From contig CALGIG010000015.1 in the NCBI GenBank assembly GCA_937915865.1, positions 124,001-188,000 of the forward strand: a stretch of DNA of 64,000 nt, given 5' to 3'. This stretch comes from an uncultured Prolixibacteraceae bacterium. GTDB taxonomy: Bacteria; Bacteroidota; Bacteroidia; Bacteroidales; Prolixibacteraceae. Position 1 is the first letter of the stretch. Every line of letters begins with the position of its first letter. Position numbers and translations under genes: made by a program. The notes under the pieces were generated by a model that saw only the letters and a list, made by a program, of their open reading frames with translations, did not search any database and was not told the DNA's origin. Below are positions 16,249 to 25,531 of this stretch, piece by piece.

Positions 16249-17325
16249 ATGTATAAAATTTTGCTTATCGAAGATAACAAAGACCTTCTTGTTGAAACAA
16301 TAGAATTACTCGAATTTGAAGGATTCCATGTTTTAGGTGCAAAAGATGGAAAAGTAGGCGTTGAAATAGCTTTGAATCAGAAACCCGACCTTATTTTATG
16401 CGATATTTTGATGGATGGTATTGATGGATACGAAGTCAGAAGGCAGATAAAATCTAACTTTGAGACAGAACGCATCCCTTTTATTTTTCTTACAGCAATT
16501 GCTGATGCAAACGATGTTAGAAAAGGAATGGAATACGGAGCTGATGACTATTTAATTAAACCAGTTTCGGTTGAAACACTAAAAAAATCAATTAATACCA
16601 GGTTGGAAAAAGCTGAAAATTTAAAAAAGTATACTAATACACGGTTGAATGAACTTCGGGAAAGAATAATATATGCCTTGCCGCATGAACTGGTAACTCC
16701 ATTACATGCAATTATGGGATACGCAACTATTATCAAGGATAACGCATCAGAATTTACTTTAACTGAAGTAAAAGAATTTGCTCTCCAAATTGTCGACAGT
16801 TGTAACAGGCTTCATAATTTAATAAATAACTACTTAAAGTATGTTGCTGAAGTATCAGTGAGGACCGATAAAACTATATTGGATGTTGTTGATCCTAAGT
16901 GTGTTATTCCTGAGATAGCAGGACATGTTGCAAAAAGTTTTATGAGAGAAGACGATTTGTTATTAGATATCGATGGTTCGATTTTATCAATTGAGGTTGA
17001 CGATTTGAGTTTTGTGATTAAAGAGATAGTAGATAATGCTTTTAAATTTTCCCAATCGAATACCAAAGTAATAATAAAGGGCAAGGCAACGGCAAGCTGT
17101 TATGAGGTTTCTATAACTGATTTTGGTATTGGATTTCCGCATCATATAATTACTGCTGACCAGATTGGCGCGTTTAACCAGTTTAACCGGAAGAGCCAGG
17201 AGCAACAAGGTACTGGTTTGGGTTTAATAACTTCGTTGCTTGTTATTCAGCGACACAAGGGCACGATGAAAATTTTCAGTAATAATGGGACATTAGTTCT
17301 AATTACTTTACCAATACCGAACTAG
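16249..17325 (+). CDS. Receiver-histidine kinase hybrid protein
   Basis: The protein has 358 residues and no membrane segment. A receiver domain comes first (residues 1-118, acidic pocket EDN near 8-10, phospho-acceptor Asp52 in LCDILM, Lys104 in YLIKP). It is followed by a HisKA helix with His146 in ALPHELVTPL, and a HATPase domain (about 235-358; N box KEIVDNAFKFS, G1 DFGIGFP, G2 GTGLGL). Receiver-first kinases usually relay signals between other two-component proteins. It is the first gene of a three-gene cassette; the large kinase begins 24 bp downstream. Confidence 0.9.
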   Translation: MYKILLIEDNKDLLVETIELLEFEGFHVLGAKDGKVGVEIALNQKPDLILCDILMDGIDGYEVRRQIKSNFETERIPFIFLTAIADANDVRKGMEYGADDYLIKPVSVETLKKSINTRLEKAENLKKYTNTRLNELRERIIYALPHELVTPLHAIMGYATIIKDNASEFTLTEVKEFALQIVDSCNRLHNLINNYLKYVAEVSVRTDKTILDVVDPKCVIPEIAGHVAKSFMREDDLLLDIDGSILSIEVDDLSFVIKEIVDNAFKFSQSNTKVIIKGKATASCYEVSITDFGIGFPHHIITADQIGAFNQFNRKSQEQQGTGLGLITSLLVIQRHKGTMKIFSNNGTLVLITLPIPN

Positions 17326-17349
17326 ATTTTACTTAACAATTATCAGAAC

Positions 17350-20300
17350 ATGTCTAACCTGGGGGATAATAACAATATTATCGGGGAACCATTTAGTTTT
17401 AGCTACAGATTACCTAAAACAATAGAGGATTGTCATAATATCATCAGAGAACAGAATATTGCACTTAAACATTGTTTAAATAAAATTGATGAGTTAACAA
17501 CTCAAACAATTGAACCAGATGAATTTAGGTCTGACAAGATAGGTTTTTGTAATTATACGCATTTAGGTTATTTAACTCTGAACCTCGATGGTATTATTAT
17601 AGAACTGAATGACAGAGTTGCCCAGGTTTTAGGGAAAACCCGGCACGAATTAACTGGGGCTCGCTTTGATAATTTTCTTGTAGAATATTCGTTTGGTATT
17701 TTTCAAGTATTTGTCAAAGAGTTGTTTGTTTCTAATGCCAAGAAGAGAACCAGAATCGGTTTAAAAAGAGGGTGCAACGAGGAGTACCGTATTTTTATTG
17801 AGGGAGAAGTATTATCGGAGAATATATGCCTTATAAATGTTGTTGACATTTCTGAAAGAAATCATGAATTTGACTGGGTAAAATGCCAGGACTGGTATTT
17901 TCACTCATTGTTGATGTCGATGAATGTTGGAATTGGCATTGTGGATAAAAATGAAGTTTTTTTATTCACTAATCCAGAAGCTGAAAGTATTTTTGGAGTA
18001 GAACCAGGAAAATTGGTTGGCTGCTCCTTAATTGAATTTCTTCCACCCAGTCAGTTAGAAATAGTTAAAAAAGAAACGGAAAACAGGAGCAATGGCAAAA
18101 GAACCCAGTATGACCTGGATATTAACATTAAAGGAGGGATAATCAAAACAATAACAGTGTCGGGCACTCCATATTACGACAGGAATGGTGAGTATCAGGG
18201 AACTTTGGGTTCATTTATTGATATTACAAGGCAAAAGAATTATGAACGTGAAATTCAGAGAAGGCTCAATCTCGAATACATTGTATCGGAAATTTCGAGT
18301 GACTTTGTTCATTTGAAGAAAGGAAATCAGGACTTTATAGTAAATAATGCCTTGCGAAAAATCGGAAACTTTGTTGGAGTAGACCGAAGCTATATTTTTT
18401 TGTTCACTGAGGATAGATTGTATAGTAACATAACTTACGAATGGTGCCGGGAGGGAATCATTCAGCAAATACAGAATTTATTACAAATTCCAGTTAATGA
18501 TTTCCCATGGTGGAGAGACAAACTTAAAAAGTTCGAAACTATTTGTGTCCCAATAGTTGATAATTTGCCAGACGATGCTTTGACCGAACGAGAACTTCTT
18601 GAAAAACTGAATGTTAAATCAATATTGACCATACCTTTATCAATGTCGGGAACTATAATCGGCTTTTTAGGATTTGACTCTATCGTGAATCCTAAAGACT
18701 GGCAACAGGAAGATATGTTGCTTTTGACTACCGTTGGCGAAATAATAGGAAATGGTTTTGAAAGGCTCAAACATGAAGAAGACCTGATTAGGATAAATTC
18801 TTTGCTTGAGTTGAAGGTAAAGAAAAGAAACGCGGATTTAATAAAGTTACATGAACTTTACCGAGCTATAATTGATAATGTTGAATTAATGGTTATATCA
18901 ACAGATAAAAATGGACTTATTAAATCGATAAATCCATTTGCAGAGAGAAAATTAGGCTATACAGCTGATGAAGTAGTTGAAAAATACACTCCTTTTTATT
19001 TTCACGATCATGATGAAATGAGTAAGTATTTTTCAAAAGAGAAAATGAAAGCTTTCGATTACCTAATTACTTTTGATCAGGAAGAATTGCTCTATACCAA
19101 ATGGAACGAATTGACCCTTGTTGCAAAAAACGGAACTAAGATCAATGCTTTACTTACTATAAATAAGCTAAAAGACGATGCCGGAGAGGTTTTTGGGTTT
19201 GTTGGAGTGGCCACAGACATAACAAGCCAGAAAACTGCAGAAAGGGAGCAAATTAAAATCACCCAGAATTTAACAAAACTTATTCAGAATCTTCACTCGG
19301 GAATTTTATTTGAAGATGAAAACCGACGGGTTTATATGGTTAATCAGGCATTTTGCGATTTAGCCGGAATAGAGTTTCTTCCAGAGGCCCTGATAGGAAT
19401 GGAGTGCACGGAACTATCAGAATCGTGTAAGCATTTATTTGCTGATTTTGAGAGCTATATGAATAAATTGGATTTGATAATTTCGAAGTGCGAAACTGTA
19501 AGTGGCGAGGAATTGTACCTTAATGATGGAAGAGTATATGGACTTGATTTTATACCAATACTGTATGAAGGAGATCGGCTGGGTTATATCTGGCAAATTA
19601 GGGATATTACCTCATTTAAACGTAACGAGAAATATGCAATCTTACAGCGCGATTTGGGGTTTAACTTAGCAAAAACCTCAACAATCGATCAGGCTTTAAA
19701 CGAGGTAATTCAAACTGTATCAGATATCGAAGGCGTTGATTTGGTTGGAATTTACCTCTTTAATCTTCATTCTGAAACACTTGAATTGTACTCGGAGCTT
19801 GGATTCTCTCCTAATTTAATTGAGAAAAACCGTATTTACACCAAGGAAAGCATTTTGTATAAAACAGTTCAGAAGGGTAGGGCAGTATACAAGTTTTATG
19901 ATGAGCGCGGCGAGACTTCTGATATTCTTTTAAGCGGATTTAAAAATCTGGGAATAATACCAATAAACCACGAAGGAAACGTAATCGGGTCGTTACACGT
20001 TGGTACAAAATGGGTTGAAGGGCTGAGCTATACATCAAAACTTCTACTCGAAGCTATTTGTGCTCAAATAGGTGGTACCCTGGCCCGAATACACATGGGT
20101 ATGGCATTTCGTTTAAGTCAGAATAATTTTCATCTGATGTTTGACACAATTGATGATTTTGTTTTTATACTCAATACTGAAGGGAAAATAATTAAGACAA
20201 ACCCGGTTGTTGAACATCGGCTGGGATTTACCAGGGATGAAATCCAAAAATTGTCAATACTTGATATTTTTCCGCAACCACAAATCAAGAAAGCAGAATT

Positions 20301-21588
20301 TGTTATTTCTGAAAGGCTTGCAGGCGGAGTTAACCCTTTTCTGATTTCTGTATGTAAAAAAAATGGTGAAATAATACCGGTTGAAACAAAAATTGTAGTT
20401 GGAAAGTGGGATGGGAACGATGCTCTTTATGGCATTTCAAGAGATATAACAGAACGAGTTGAAGCAGAAGAATCGTTGCGTAAAAGCGAAGCAAGATGGC
20501 ATTTTGCACTTGAGGGGTCGGGCGATGGGGTTTGGGATTTTAACTTAAAAACGAATGAAGTTTTCTATTCGTTGAGATGGAAAACTATGCTCGGATATGC
20601 TGATAATGAAATTGAGAACAAATACAATGAATGGGAGAGAAGGGTTCATCCTGAGGATTTGCCAGCCTGCTACACTGCATTGCAAAAGTATATCAAAGGC
20701 GAAACAGATATTTACACAACAGAACATCGTATTTTATGTAAAGATGGAAAATACAAATGGATTCTGGCCAGGGGAAAAGTTGTTGAAAGAAACGATAGCG
20801 GAGAACCTATACGGATAATAGGGACCCATACTGATATTACTCCACGAAAACAGTTCGAAAAAGAGCTTGTGAAGACAATAGAAAAGGAGAGAGAATTAAA
20901 CGAGTTGAAATCACTTTTTTTATCGACAGCTTCTCATGAATTCCGGACTCCGCTTGCATCTATATTAATGTTATGCGAGACTCTGATTACCTACCAGGAT
21001 AAAATGAGTGCATCCCAAATTTCGGCGCGGTTATCAAAAGTTAGAGATCATGTCCTTCAACTAACAAATATTGTCAACGATGTTTTGCAATTATCAAGTA
21101 TACAGGAAGGTAAGGTTGAATTTAACCCACGGCAACTTGATATTGTTGCATTATGCCGAAATATAGTTGAAAGTTTTAATTCAACCATAATAACGAAAGG
21201 GCAGATTAAATTTAGTACCAAGCCTAATAATTTGTATTGTAATATTGATCATCGTTTAATGTTTCAATCGGTAAGTAATTTATTGTCGAATGCAATAAAA
21301 TACACAGGTGACAAGCCCGAGATTTCGCTCGAACTTAATGTTGGAAAAGATGAATGGACAATTATTGTTACTGATAACGGGATAGGTATACCATTGGCCG
21401 ATCAAAAGCATCTGTTTAAACCATTTTTCAGAGCCAGTAATGTTTCAACAATACAGGGAAATGGCTTAGGGCTTAATATTGTATATGAGTCGGTCCGGAT
21501 GCATGGAGGAAATGTTTCATTCACAAGCGAACAATCAAAAGGAACGATTTTTACTCTTCATTTCCCCCTGGGTTTAATTCTTGAATGA
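17350..21588 (+). CDS. Large cytoplasmic sensor histidine kinase with multiple PAS and GAF domains
   Basis: The protein has 1412 residues with no signal peptide or transmembrane helix. I read six PAS domains (about 60-165, 185-300, 510-625, 640-755, 925-1040, 1045-1165) and two GAF domains (about 305-470 and 770-915). The HisKA domain follows (SHEFRTPLASI, His near 1197), then HATPase (about 1290-1405; LSNAIKYTG, DNGIGIP, GNGLGLNI). The PAS linkers carry typical DITxxK endings. The many sensor modules suggest integration of intracellular redox, ligand or energy signals. It is co-directional with and tightly spaced to response-regulator genes on both sides (24 and 17 bp). Confidence 0.92.
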   Translation: MSNLGDNNNIIGEPFSFSYRLPKTIEDCHNIIREQNIALKHCLNKIDELTTQTIEPDEFRSDKIGFCNYTHLGYLTLNLDGIIIELNDRVAQVLGKTRHELTGARFDNFLVEYSFGIFQVFVKELFVSNAKKRTRIGLKRGCNEEYRIFIEGEVLSENICLINVVDISERNHEFDWVKCQDWYFHSLLMSMNVGIGIVDKNEVFLFTNPEAESIFGVEPGKLVGCSLIEFLPPSQLEIVKKETENRSNGKRTQYDLDINIKGGIIKTITVSGTPYYDRNGEYQGTLGSFIDITRQKNYEREIQRRLNLEYIVSEISSDFVHLKKGNQDFIVNNALRKIGNFVGVDRSYIFLFTEDRLYSNITYEWCREGIIQQIQNLLQIPVNDFPWWRDKLKKFETICVPIVDNLPDDALTERELLEKLNVKSILTIPLSMSGTIIGFLGFDSIVNPKDWQQEDMLLLTTVGEIIGNGFERLKHEEDLIRINSLLELKVKKRNADLIKLHELYRAIIDNVELMVISTDKNGLIKSINPFAERKLGYTADEVVEKYTPFYFHDHDEMSKYFSKEKMKAFDYLITFDQEELLYTKWNELTLVAKNGTKINALLTINKLKDDAGEVFGFVGVATDITSQKTAEREQIKITQNLTKLIQNLHSGILFEDENRRVYMVNQAFCDLAGIEFLPEALIGMECTELSESCKHLFADFESYMNKLDLIISKCETVSGEELYLNDGRVYGLDFIPILYEGDRLGYIWQIRDITSFKRNEKYAILQRDLGFNLAKTSTIDQALNEVIQTVSDIEGVDLVGIYLFNLHSETLELYSELGFSPNLIEKNRIYTKESILYKTVQKGRAVYKFYDERGETSDILLSGFKNLGIIPINHEGNVIGSLHVGTKWVEGLSYTSKLLLEAICAQIGGTLARIHMGMAFRLSQNNFHLMFDTIDDFVFILNTEGKIIKTNPVVEHRLGFTRDEIQKLSILDIFPQPQIKKAEFVISERLAGGVNPFLISVCKKNGEIIPVETKIVVGKWDGNDALYGISRDITERVEAEESLRKSEARWHFALEGSGDGVWDFNLKTNEVFYSLRWKTMLGYADNEIENKYNEWERRVHPEDLPACYTALQKYIKGETDIYTTEHRILCKDGKYKWILARGKVVERNDSGEPIRIIGTHTDITPRKQFEKELVKTIEKERELNELKSLFLSTASHEFRTPLASILMLCETLITYQDKMSASQISARLSKVRDHVLQLTNIVNDVLQLSSIQEGKVEFNPRQLDIVALCRNIVESFNSTIITKGQIKFSTKPNNLYCNIDHRLMFQSVSNLLSNAIKYTGDKPEISLELNVGKDEWTIIVTDNGIGIPLADQKHLFKPFFRASNVSTIQGNGLGLNIVYESVRMHGGNVSFTSEQSKGTIFTLHFPLGLILE

Positions 21589-21605
21589 TTATTAAAAAAC
21601 TATAA

Positions 21606-22505
21606 ATGATCAAAATTCTGTTAATAGAAGATTCAGAACAGTTGAGGGAATATATTGCCGATATCTTGATGATGGAAGGATTTGAAGTGATTTTGGCAAC
21701 AGATGGAGAAGAGGGTGTAAGTCTGGCAGTTATGCACCAACCCGATTTAATATTGTGCGATATAATGATGCCGGGAAAAGATGGGTACGAAGTATTTCAG
21801 ATACTTAACTCTCATGAGAGGTTAGTTGCGGTTCCATTTATTTTTATTACAGCGCTTTCTGAACGGACTAATTATAGGCAAGGCATGGACCTTGGCGCCG
21901 ACGATTACCTCGTCAAACCTTTCACAATTGAGGAACTGTTAAGATCAATTAATTCCAGATTGAAAAAGCGACGGTCGATTGAAAAAAGCTTTAAGGTGCA
22001 ACTTGATGAAATTGAAACTAGCCTGAAAAAGAAGCTGGAAGACGTAAATAGTTTAAGTTCTCAGGCAATGGACGACGATTTACGGTTTATTGAGCTAAAC
22101 ACCAAACTTCAATATCTGGAAAAACAAATTACTGAAGAAATTAAGAAAAACAGGATTAACGAAAAGGGAAAATTGTTTTTGATTAATTTGAGGAATAAAA
22201 TTAAGAATAGTCCCGTAGTTATCGACAACTGGACTATTTTTCAGATGAAATTCAATCAGGCATACCCTAATTTGGCAGCTATTTTAGTTAGTCGTTTCTC
22301 CCAGCTTACCCAACAGGATTTAATCATATTGTCGGCACTGTATATGAATATGAATACCTATCAGTTATCTGTTATTTTGGGAATATCGCCCGACAGTGTG
22401 CGAAAAAGTAAATACAGGTTAAAAAAGAAATTAGGGTTAAGTATCGATCAAAACCTGATACACTACATAAGAAACATAATACATGAATCAAAACCTGATC
22501 ATTAA
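21606..22505 (+). CDS. Response regulator with LuxR-like C-terminal helix-turn-helix
   Basis: The protein has 299 residues. The receiver spans residues 1-120 (phospho-acceptor Asp52 in LCDIMMPG, Lys near 104 in YLVKPF). A charged, probably coiled-coil linker (about 125-205) follows. The C-terminal DNA-binding domain contains NWTIFQMKFNQAYP and SRFSQLTQQDLIILSAL, ending with SPDSVRKSKYRLKKKLGL. That last part is the LuxR-type helix-turn-helix common at the end of Bacteroidetes TPR regulators. It is the output protein of the cassette. Targets are unknown; the direct repeats upstream of 16249 are candidates. Confidence 0.88.
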   Translation: MIKILLIEDSEQLREYIADILMMEGFEVILATDGEEGVSLAVMHQPDLILCDIMMPGKDGYEVFQILNSHERLVAVPFIFITALSERTNYRQGMDLGADDYLVKPFTIEELLRSINSRLKKRRSIEKSFKVQLDEIETSLKKKLEDVNSLSSQAMDDDLRFIELNTKLQYLEKQITEEIKKNRINEKGKLFLINLRNKIKNSPVVIDNWTIFQMKFNQAYPNLAAILVSRFSQLTQQDLIILSALYMNMNTYQLSVILGISPDSVRKSKYRLKKKLGLSIDQNLIHYIRNIIHESKPDH

Positions 22506-22731
22506 ATGATAACTTGTTGTTTTTCATCTTGTTGTGTGTTGTATTTCTGGTCGGCAATGTTTTATTTTTCTGTCTACACATAGTCCATGTAAGAGTGTTC
22601 CTATCCTTAATTTGGAGTGTTAATTTTGGTCAACATTTTAATTGATTTATTATCGATTTCAGGCGGTTCCTGTTGAGTTCTGGCAAATCCATGTCTAAAT
22701 CTAAACGTATTGGAAATAGACGTAGTCACAA

Positions 22732-22770
22732 AAAAGGCTGTCGGAACAAAACGGGGACAGCCTTTTATTT
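22732..22770 (+). terminator. Rho-independent terminator in a gene-free stretch
   Basis: An 11-bp stem (AAAAGGCTGTC at 22732-22742 with its complement at 22756-22766) and a 13-base loop, followed by ATTTTTG. It lies 227 bp after the signalling cassette stop in a 365-bp gene-free region (22506-22870). It could end that operon or a small RNA; nothing else recognisable is in the region. Confidence 0.75.
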
Positions 22771-22870
22771 TTGAAATTTTATGATACGATTTATCCATAT
22801 ATAATTTAACCCTGGGCAGAGCCCCCGTCAATTATTTTGAAAAAGATAGTTGCTCGCAATCTAAATTGTT

Positions 22871-23500
22871 ATGAATTATTCTGATTTATCACTTTCAGAG
22901 AAGCTATATGTTTTAATGTTTGTAAAAAACAGACAATTCTCTGGTTCAAACTTCAGTGTGTTTACTTTTGCCCTTTTATTTGAATTACTCGACGGAGGGT
23001 TTATATACCTTGGAGAAGAGGAACTGTACATGACTCCACCGCAATCGAGTTATAATGAGGTATACGACGTTTGTTTAAATATGATCAGGGGGAAGGGACG
23101 AAAGCTTAACCTAAGTGTTTTCTTGCACTATGTTCGAAAAAACAGAAAACTAATCCTTGAACTAACGCGAAGGAGGCTCATCGAAAAAAACTTTATTAAA
23201 GTGTCGAAGAAAAAAGTACTCGTTTTAACGCACAAAGAGTACTTTATGAAAGACACAGACCTTGACTTTTTTAACAAGAAGATTTTAGAGGATATAAATT
23301 CGGAAATTGCAATAAAAGATAAATCCAGTATTTTAATCATGTTGTTATCGAGATTAAGATTGTTTACTTCACTTATTTCACGCAAATTCAAGCAAGAAGA
23401 AATTTTTGATTATTTAAAACATTACGAGGCTGAGAATAACTCCTGCAAAATTGAATACATTGATAAGCGGGAGAAACTTGTCTTACGATCTCTTTTTTAA
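22871..23500 (+). CDS. GPP34 (Golgi phosphoprotein 3-like) domain protein
   Basis: The protein has 209 residues, is cytosolic and has no signal peptide. The layout fits the GPP34/Vps74 family: an N-terminal LSLSEKLYVLMF helix, a SVFTFALLFELLDGGFIYL segment and a short beta-hairpin (EEELYMTP). A KLNLSVFLHYVRKN helix and ELTRRRLIEKNFIKVSKKK follow, then an acidic-basic C-terminal helical part. Eukaryotic members bind phosphatidylinositol-4-phosphate and retain glycosyltransferases; bacterial members are mostly uncharacterised. It stands alone and is convergent with the sigma gene at 23708. The assignment rests on pattern recognition and needs a profile search. Confidence 0.6.
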   Translation: MNYSDLSLSEKLYVLMFVKNRQFSGSNFSVFTFALLFELLDGGFIYLGEEELYMTPPQSSYNEVYDVCLNMIRGKGRKLNLSVFLHYVRKNRKLILELTRRRLIEKNFIKVSKKKVLVLTHKEYFMKDTDLDFFNKKILEDINSEIAIKDKSSILIMLLSRLRLFTSLISRKFKQEEIFDYLKHYEAENNSCKIEYIDKREKLVLRSLF

Positions 23501-23654
23501 ACAAACAGCAGGTTTTTCATGTGTTTATTTTTCAAAGTTGATCGTACAATTTTCGTATTAACTTTTGATTTTCAATTAAGTAACCAACGCATGGAATAAC
23601 CATAAATAATCATTTTTGTTTGGTGTGGAATTTTGTACACATGGCTAATTCATG

Positions 23655-23766
23655 TAAACAGCTCAAATATAAATGATCGCATTTTTTATTCCATCAGAAA
23701 TGGTAAGTTAACTTATAAACATTTCGTAGAATAAAATTGCGATCATTCCATATTCGCTCAGTTGCT
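23655..23766. repeat. About 60-bp-per-arm imperfect palindrome at the end of the ECF sigma gene
   Basis: The right arm (about 23709-23766) is the 3' end of the minus-strand sigma gene. The left arm (about 23655-23707) repeats it in opposite orientation, sharing ATGATCGCA, a T-rich block ending ATTC, and AAATG before the centre. The centre is the perfect palindrome TAAGTTAACTTA (23704-23715). As an RNA it would form a long hairpin between convergent genes and may act as a terminator. It may also be the remnant of an inverted duplication of the gene end. Confidence 0.6.
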
Positions 23767-24289
23767 TTTTAAGGAAATGTCGGGCCTTGGTGATATGGTC
23801 TTCAACTGTTTTTACTGAAATCTGAAGTTCTTCGGCAATAGCCTTATTACTCATCCCTTTTTCTTTGCTCATTTTAAAAATTAACCTGCGTTGTTCAGGT
23901 AATTGGATTACAAGTTCTTTAAGCCGTTCTGAAAGAGCTTCGTAGTCTAGGGTTTCTTCGGTTGATGAATGATGAAGTACGGCTACCATTTTTAAATGCT
24001 CAAGGTATTGCTTCTCGGTTATTTTTTTTCTGAAAATAGATATAATCGAATTTCGGGTTACAGTAAAAAGGTAGGCTTCCAGGTTAGTATCGTTTCGCAG
24101 GTCGTTTCGTTTATTCCAAACATTGATAAACACTTCTTGAACAATGTCCAGGGCATCGGCTTCAGTTTTTAAATAGGCAAAAGCAAAGTTGTACAATCTT
24201 TTGCTATATTTTTCGTACAACAAATTAATTGCATTTTTATCGTTGGCTTTAAATTGTCGCAGAAGTTCGTCACGTCCCACTGTACCCAT
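23708..24289 (-). CDS. ECF RNA polymerase sigma factor of PUL 2
   Basis: The protein has 193 residues. Region 2 contains AFAYLKTEADALDIVQEVF and INVWNKRNDL (about 35-75). Region 4 contains LPEQRRLIFKMSKEKG and SNKAIAEELQISVKTVEDHI (about 130-175). It shares with the sigma factor at 5784 a hydrophobic C-terminal tail (MIAILFYEMFIS). Unlike PUL 1, the gene is divergent from its FecR partner, with a 138-bp shared promoter region. It is predicted to activate the susC2/susD2 operon. Confidence 0.93.
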   Translation of the reverse strand: MGTVGRDELLRQFKANDKNAINLLYEKYSKRLYNFAFAYLKTEADALDIVQEVFINVWNKRNDLRNDTNLEAYLFTVTRNSIISIFRKKITEKQYLEHLKMVAVLHHSSTEETLDYEALSERLKELVIQLPEQRRLIFKMSKEKGMSNKAIAEELQISVKTVEDHITKARHFLKKQLSEYGMIAILFYEMFIS

Positions 24290-24427
24290 TTTCTCCGATC
24301 AAGTTGTTTGAAGCAAATGTATAAAATGTTTCCAGACATGAGCTTGCGAAAAATTTCAAAATAATTACAATTTTAAGCAGGGGTTATCTATAACTTGTGC
24401 GTTGAACTTACAGTAATTTAAAACTAA

Positions 24428-25393
24428 ATGAGCGATTCTTTAGATAAATACATAAAAAACGAATGCAGTGAGACAGATCTGGTCTCGGTAGTTGATTTGT
24501 TTGTTTCTCCTGAAAAACAAGAGGAATTAGAAGTGAAGATGCAGGAGCATTGGAATGAAAATCGGGAAGAAAAAACTGAGGCCAATTTAAAATCAGCGTT
24601 GTATAAAATTCATTACGAGATAAATACTTCAGAAGTAAAAGCCGGAAAAGTGAAGTTTTTCCAACTTTTGACACGTATTGCAGCTGTTTTATTTATTCCT
24701 ATGGCTCTTGCTCTGGGATATCAATTTTATAACAAACCCCAGTCAGGGACACTAACCCAAACCATTGCCACACCCTTGGCCGCACGAACAAGTTTCGAGT
24801 TGCCCGATGGCTCAAAAGTTTGGCTTAATGCTGGTTCAACCGTATCCTTCGCTTCCGATTTCGGGCATAAGTCCCGTTCTATTTTGCTCAGCGGCCAGGC
24901 TTATTTCGATGTTAAAAAGGACAAAATGCCTTTCGAAGTTGAAACGAAGAAATTTAAAGTTAAAGTATTGGGAACGGCTTTCGATGTTTTGGCTTACCCC
25001 GGCGAGGAAGCTGCTGTTACGCTCGAACGTGGAAAAGTAGCTATTTCGACCAACACAGGGACAGGAGACGAGCTTCGTCCCGGACAGAGGGCTGTGATTG
25101 ATCAAACTTCCAATCAGATTACGAAGAACGATGTTAACTCGCAGAATTTTGTTTCGTGGAAAGATAACCGTTTGATTTTTAATGATGAACCACTGTTTAA
25201 AGTAGCTGCTTGCCTCGAACGCTGGTATAACCTGCAAATCGATATTAGAGATGAATCAATCAAGAATATGAAAATAAATGGTACGATTGAATATGAGTCG
25301 ATTAATGAAGTTATTGATTTGCTCAGTATTGCAGGGCGAATTGATTATACCTTCGACAAAAACAACCGCCATTTAGTTCTCAAAGCCAAATAA
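24428..25393 (+). CDS. FecR-type anti-sigma factor of PUL 2
   Basis: The protein has 321 residues. An acidic N-terminal cytoplasmic part is followed by a transmembrane helix (about 78-98, AAVLFIPMALALGYQF). A periplasmic FecR domain comes next (about 115-210, with ARTSFELPDGSKVWLNAGS and VLGTAFDVLAYPGEE), then a DUF4974-like C-terminal domain (about 245-320, DEPLFKVAACLERWYNLQ). It is expected to sequester the divergently encoded sigma factor until SusC2 reports glycan binding. The gap to susC2 is 138 bp and contains the minus-strand terminator hairpin. Confidence 0.92.
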   Translation: MSDSLDKYIKNECSETDLVSVVDLFVSPEKQEELEVKMQEHWNENREEKTEANLKSALYKIHYEINTSEVKAGKVKFFQLLTRIAAVLFIPMALALGYQFYNKPQSGTLTQTIATPLAARTSFELPDGSKVWLNAGSTVSFASDFGHKSRSILLSGQAYFDVKKDKMPFEVETKKFKVKVLGTAFDVLAYPGEEAAVTLERGKVAISTNTGTGDELRPGQRAVIDQTSNQITKNDVNSQNFVSWKDNRLIFNDEPLFKVAACLERWYNLQIDIRDESIKNMKINGTIEYESINEVIDLLSIAGRIDYTFDKNNRHLVLKAK

Positions 25394-25441
25394 GAAAAAA
25401 TAAATGCCTATGGAATAACCTTAAAATCAGACATAAATCAA

Positions 25442-25481
25442 TAAAAAAAACAAAAGTGGGGAAGCGGCCAACTTCCCCACT
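25442..25481 (-). terminator. Minus-strand terminator in the FecR2-susC2 spacer (candidate antisense RNA end)
   Basis: A 10-bp perfect GC-rich stem (AGTGGGGAAG at 25455-25464 with its complement at 25472-25481) has a 7-base loop. On the minus strand it is followed by TTTGTTTTTTTTATT, a textbook U-tract; the plus-strand 3' side (CGCGAAAAATAAT) has none. It lies 50 bases before the susC2 start. A perfect TAnnTTTG box on the minus strand at 25502-25509 could start the RNA, with TTTG at 25525-25528. Their 15-base separation is shorter than usual for Bacteroidetes promoters. Confidence 0.75.
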
Positions 25482-25531
25482 CGCGAAAAATAATTTCTGT
25501 CCAAAATTATTAATCTTAATCATTCAAATCT

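Noticed and set aside
22607..22831. A 74-codon minus-strand open frame across the terminator in the gene-free stretch
   Set aside because: It runs through a clear plus-strand terminator hairpin and shows no recognisable domain or signal.
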